In this document: positions 14,081 to 16,888 of the stretch, piece by piece
Numbering within the stretch: position 1 is the first letter of the stretch
How the letters are laid out: each line of letters starts with the position of its first letter
DNA from: Verrucomicrobiota bacterium
GTDB lineage: Bacteria > Verrucomicrobiota > Verrucomicrobiia > Limisphaerales > JADLHS01
DNA length: 16,888 nucleotides
Direction of reading: 5' to 3'
Assembly (NCBI GenBank): GCA_004297495.1
Contig: SCTL01000137.1
Coordinates: forward strand, 1-16,888
The notes under the pieces: generated by a model
Told to the model about the DNA's origin: nothing
The model's input: only the letters and a program-made list of their open reading frames with translations
Database searches by the model: none
Position numbers and translations under genes: made by a program

Positions 14081-16639
14081 TCACAACTTCACCGCGAACG
14101 CCCGGCAATTTGCGCCGAGCGATTTGGCCAGCGCAAATGAAGGCGCGGTATCCTGATAGACCAAGCTGATCAAACTGTCGCTGCGAAAGGGCGCGGGCAA
14201 GTTGAGCGTCTCCAGAGTTTTCAACGCGAGCCACACTGCGCGCCACGGCACGGGCACGAAAGTCACGCGCTTGTTTTGCGCTGCCGCCAGTTCGCTCAAC
14301 ATCTTTCGCATCGTCCACGCATCCTCATGCGCGACGGTGATGGGATTGCGCTCAGAAATTTCTCCCGCCAGACAGCGGGACACGAAGCGGCCCAGGTCCT
14401 GTTCGTGAACGAGAAATTGCAGTTGTCCACCGCCGCCGATCAGCGGCACGAACTTCCCGCCTTGAACCTGCTTTACGAGTCCGCCGAAAACTCCACCGGG
14501 TTTTTCGCCATAGACCAAGCCGGGCCGGATGATCACCGCGCCGACTTCGCGCGCGACTTTTTCAATCTCCAGCTTCGCCTTGCCGTAAAGCGAGCGGCAG
14601 CCGTCGAACGCGCTGATGGTCGAAATGAAAACGATGCGCTCCACCCCCGCCGCCTTCGCCGCGCGCAAAAGTTTTTCCGAACCGCGCACATTCACGCGCT
14701 CGATGTCTTCCCAGCGCCGTCCACTGAAATCATAGGCGCAGTGTACCAATGCCTTCACCCCGGCGAATTGTTTTGGATCAACGTCTTCGCCGAGTCGGAA
14801 CGAAACCGATTTGCCGGCGGACGCGGGGCGGCGCGTCCAGTCCACGATGTCCCAGCCCGCGTTCGTTAAAAAGTTTTTCAAACGTCCGCCAACCCAACCG
14901 GACGAACCGGTGATGGCGCAGGTTTTGGTTTCGTTGGTCACGGAGATTGAAGTTTTCCCTGTCGGTTCGGTTAAGCCGACAATCGGAGCGCGGACGCCTC
15001 GTCCGCGAGTTTCGGTTTCCTGGCTTCGCGCGGACGAGGCGTCCGCGCTCCGTCCGCTGTCTGCTTCGGTCGCGATGCGGTGCGCGTTGGCCATGACGGT
15101 GAAGGTGATCGTCGTGGCCGGCACGCTCGGCAGCACGGTCGCATCCACGGCGTGAACACGCTGCCAGCCGAATGGGCGGCCTAGCAAATCCGTCTGCATC
15201 GCGCCGGGCGTTGCGCACATCGGAAAACTTCCGCCGCTGTGAAAGCTGCGGCCTGGTTCGGCGATCTTGAGCATAGGCGTGAGCGGAATCGCGCCGAGCC
15301 GACGCCAGTTGCGCAGCAGTTTGCCCGCGACGCGCCGGACGATTCTTGCGCTTTCAGGATTTACGAGGGGCTTCATTTCCAGTTTGCCGCGCCCGCCGTT
15401 GGCGTTGCGATCCAGTTGCACGCACATGCGGCTGGAGTGCGCGGAGTGAAGGTAGCCTTGAAAGAGAATCATCCGTCCGTCGAGTTCGCGCGCGAGGAGT
15501 TCGAGCGGCCCGGCGAGTGCGCCCATCGAGTTGCGCAGCGCGCGTCCGATGAGATCGCTGTAAGTGTAAACCTGCAAGTGGACGAGGTGCGGGCTGATTT
15601 GCGGGTCGAGCAACTCGACGAACAACTGACTCAACGCGTGCAGTCGTTCAGTCTGCACGTTCGAGATTCGTTTCGTGAGCAGCGCGGGCAGGAGAAAATA
15701 CTGACTGTCCTGAATGATCGCGGTGTTCTCACCGCCCGGCGCGGAGCGGAGCAAAATGCCCGTGGTCGGAATCACACCGGCGGCGAGAAAGACTCTTTCG
15801 GCTTTCAACTCGAATGGTTCATTCGTTCCGCGGTTGTGTCCGCGAATGAAAACTTCTTCGCCGGACTCCGCGACGGAATCCACGATCACGCCGGACTGGT
15901 AAGAGAAATTTGGATTGTCGTTCCAGCGGGCAATCGTATCAGCGGAGCAATAGATGCAGCCGTAAGCGCAGCCGTACATGCAGTGGCCGCAGTGAATGCA
16001 GACCGGCTCGCGTCCGCCACCCGCCGCTTGAATCGCCACGCGCGCGCGACCAAAACGAATTCCCGCTTCACGCAGCGCGGCGGCCTTGCGCGTGAGTGAA
16101 TCCTGAATCGCCTTTGCCTGACGGCTGAGTTCCAGTCGTCCGGGCGTTTCGGTGTAGAGCGGAAATAATTCTTCCAAGCCGTCGCGTTCCGCGGCGAGAC
16201 CGGTGATTTCGACGGCGGCGCGATAATGCGGCGCGAGTTGTTCCACCGTGATGGGCCAGTCGGCGATGTCTTGCTGCGCGTACGGCAGCATGGCCGAACC
16301 CCACACCGTGCTAAGTCCGCCCACCGCGAGCGACGCACGCAAGCCTGTGCCGCCGTAATCCACGCCGAGTTCGCGCTCCGCGTCGCGATAGGGAAAGTCC
16401 GAGCCGAACAAAAGTTTTTGCGGAATGCCCGCCGCGCCGGGATTCATGCCTTCCTTCAGGCGGGCGAGATCGGTAGCGCTCCAGTTTTCCGCGGGCGACC
16501 GGCCAAGTTTTTTTACGAGCGCGTCGCGTTCGGGTTCAAGCCGCAGACCGGCGTCGAGCATGAGCACGCGGCGGCCGCGTTTGAGCAACGCAGCCGCGCA
16601 CGCCACACCGGACGGGCCTGAGCCGACGACACAATCCAT
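14081..16639 (-). CDS. Fused GMC-type oxidoreductase and NAD-dependent epimerase/dehydratase
   Basis: This is one uninterrupted frame of 852 codons with two domains. Residues 1 to about 525 form a GMC-type FAD oxidoreductase: dinucleotide motif VVGSGPSG (4-11), the AVGGLSTVWGSA segment, a Cys-rich stretch CIHCGHCMYGCAYGCIYC (214-231), RVFLAAGVIPTTGILLRS, and the C-terminal HSGGSFPMC and VHAVDATVLPSVPATTITFTVMANAHRIA. The position usually held by Asn in the C-terminal GMC motif appears to be Thr. Residues 567-852 form an extended SDR: TGSSGWVGGRL with Gly578, Gly581 and Gly584, LVHCAYDFSG, FISTISAFDG, catalytic Tyr685-x3-Lys689 and VIIRPGLVYG. The linker (about 526-566) is low complexity and encoded largely by the inverted repeat at 14984-15052. 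A GTG at 14941 (start of VTNETKTCAITGSS) would give a free-standing 286-residue epimerase. So either a true fusion or two neighbouring genes joined by the repeat is possible. Substrates are unknown. Confidence 0.82.
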   Translation of the reverse strand: MDCVVGSGPSGVACAAALLKRGRRVLMLDAGLRLEPERDALVKKLGRSPAENWSATDLARLKEGMNPGAAGIPQKLLFGSDFPYRDAERELGVDYGGTGLRASLAVGGLSTVWGSAMLPYAQQDIADWPITVEQLAPHYRAAVEITGLAAERDGLEELFPLYTETPGRLELSRQAKAIQDSLTRKAAALREAGIRFGRARVAIQAAGGGREPVCIHCGHCMYGCAYGCIYCSADTIARWNDNPNFSYQSGVIVDSVAESGEEVFIRGHNRGTNEPFELKAERVFLAAGVIPTTGILLRSAPGGENTAIIQDSQYFLLPALLTKRISNVQTERLHALSQLFVELLDPQISPHLVHLQVYTYSDLIGRALRNSMGALAGPLELLARELDGRMILFQGYLHSAHSSRMCVQLDRNANGGRGKLEMKPLVNPESARIVRRVAGKLLRNWRRLGAIPLTPMLKIAEPGRSFHSGGSFPMCATPGAMQTDLLGRPFGWQRVHAVDATVLPSVPATTITFTVMANAHRIATEADSGRSADASSARSQETETRGRGVRAPIVGLTEPTGKTSISVTNETKTCAITGSSGWVGGRLKNFLTNAGWDIVDWTRRPASAGKSVSFRLGEDVDPKQFAGVKALVHCAYDFSGRRWEDIERVNVRGSEKLLRAAKAAGVERIVFISTISAFDGCRSLYGKAKLEIEKVAREVGAVIIRPGLVYGEKPGGVFGGLVKQVQGGKFVPLIGGGGQLQFLVHEQDLGRFVSRCLAGEISERNPITVAHEDAWTMRKMLSELAAAQNKRVTFVPVPWRAVWLALKTLETLNLPAPFRSDSLISLVYQDTAPSFALAKSLGANCRAFAVKL
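14984..15052. repeat. Perfect inverted repeat at the oxidoreductase/epimerase junction
   Basis: Arms of 24 bases (14984-15007 and 15029-15052) are perfect inverted copies around a 21-base loop. Each arm is itself a hairpin (CGCGGACG, loop CCT, CGTCCGCG). The element lies exactly between the conserved end of the GMC domain and the first residues of the epimerase domain, and is translated without a stop. Confidence 0.9.
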
Positions 16640-16807
16640 TTTTGTTCAGGCTGGCGAGCGGAGAGCGCGCAGTTGGTTTTGCGTTCTTCCGAAACGGCCA
16701 GCGCCTTAGAACTATGCGGCGGACGCGCCCGGCTCAAGCTGTTTCGCGGAATACCGCGCTTGCAATCGCGCCGCGCGCCCGTCATGCTGGCAAAGCATTT
16801 TTAAGCG

Positions 16808-16827
16808 AGTCCCCGCAACGAGGGACT
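16808..16827 (+). other. Small hairpin upstream of the last gene
   Basis: AGTCCC (16808-16813) pairs with GGGACT (16822-16827) around an 8-base loop, 11 bases before ATG 16839. It could shape the 5' leader or be chance. The rest of 16640-16838, a divergent intergenic region, shows no convincing promoter to my eye. Confidence 0.25.
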
Positions 16828-16838
16828 GTTGTGATGTT

Positions 16839-16888
16839 ATGAATACCAATCCGGAAACGGACCTTGATCTGGAGAAACTTTTCCTCCC
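16839..16888 (+). CDS. N-terminus of an unidentified protein (3' end outside window)
   Basis: ATG 16839 opens a frame that runs to the window edge and encodes MNTNPETDLDLEKLFLP. The acidic start followed by an amphipathic LEKLFLP segment looks like a real soluble protein rather than noise, and it is divergent from the oxidoreductase gene as an upstream neighbour should be. Too little is visible to name a family, and no clear ribosome binding site precedes it. Confidence 0.5.
   Translation, partial: MNTNPETDLDLEKLFL

Noticed and set aside
16640..16838. Small genes or RNA in the divergent gap before the last gene
   Set aside because: Short open frames here have no ribosome site or recognisable sequence, and no tRNA-like fold was found by eye.

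Overview
The window is a GC-rich, densely packed stretch of bacterial chromosome. I read it as belonging to a verrucomicrobial-type bacterium (Pedosphaera/Limisphaera-like). This is an inference from the mix of GYF_2-domain membrane proteins, a membrane-anchored PQQ-like propeller, a DUF2752 protein, a split MacAB-type exporter and palindromic intergenic repeats. There is no rRNA, tRNA, plasmid or phage gene to confirm it.

Layout. (1) 2-505 (+) is the C-terminal end of a glycogen branching enzyme, converging on a Tat-type Mn superoxide dismutase (591-1346, -). (2) Divergent from the dismutase are a three-helix membrane protein with a PQQ-like propeller (1464-3029) and an overlapping GNAT acetyltransferase (3026-3613). 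(3) 3693-9904 (-) is an efflux operon in the order adaptor (HlyD/MacA-like), ABC ATPase, FtsX/MacB-type permease, then a threonylcarbamoyl-AMP synthase (tsaC/sua5) and a TolC-family outer-membrane protein. The housekeeping tRNA-modification gene sits inside the exporter operon. (4) 9994-11100 (+) is trpD, divergent from the adaptor gene. (5) 11288-12755 (+) holds three small membrane-protein genes (GYF_2 protein, DUF2752 protein, unknown). (6) 12860-14050 (+) is a membrane-anchored family 2 glycosyltransferase, converging through a perfect GC-rich hairpin on a single 852-codon frame (14081-16639, -). That frame joins a GMC-type oxidoreductase to an NAD-dependent epimerase. (7) The first 17 codons of another gene start at 16839 (+).

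The most unusual signal is not a gene. It is a set of repeats built on a 7-base period, mostly arranged as inverted repeats. Two fill the gaps around the permease gene (6392-6482, 7709-7805). One tandem array lies in frame inside tsaC (5579-5613), and one palindrome lies in frame inside trpD (10676-10757), where it adds about 29 residues. A further array sits directly upstream of the GYF_2 gene (11254-11281). A second class consists of inverted pairs of GC-rich hairpins, at 11103-11205 after trpD and at 14984-15052. The latter forms the linker that joins the oxidoreductase and epimerase domains. These look like mobile or self-amplifying palindromes that are tolerated, and sometimes translated, within core genes.
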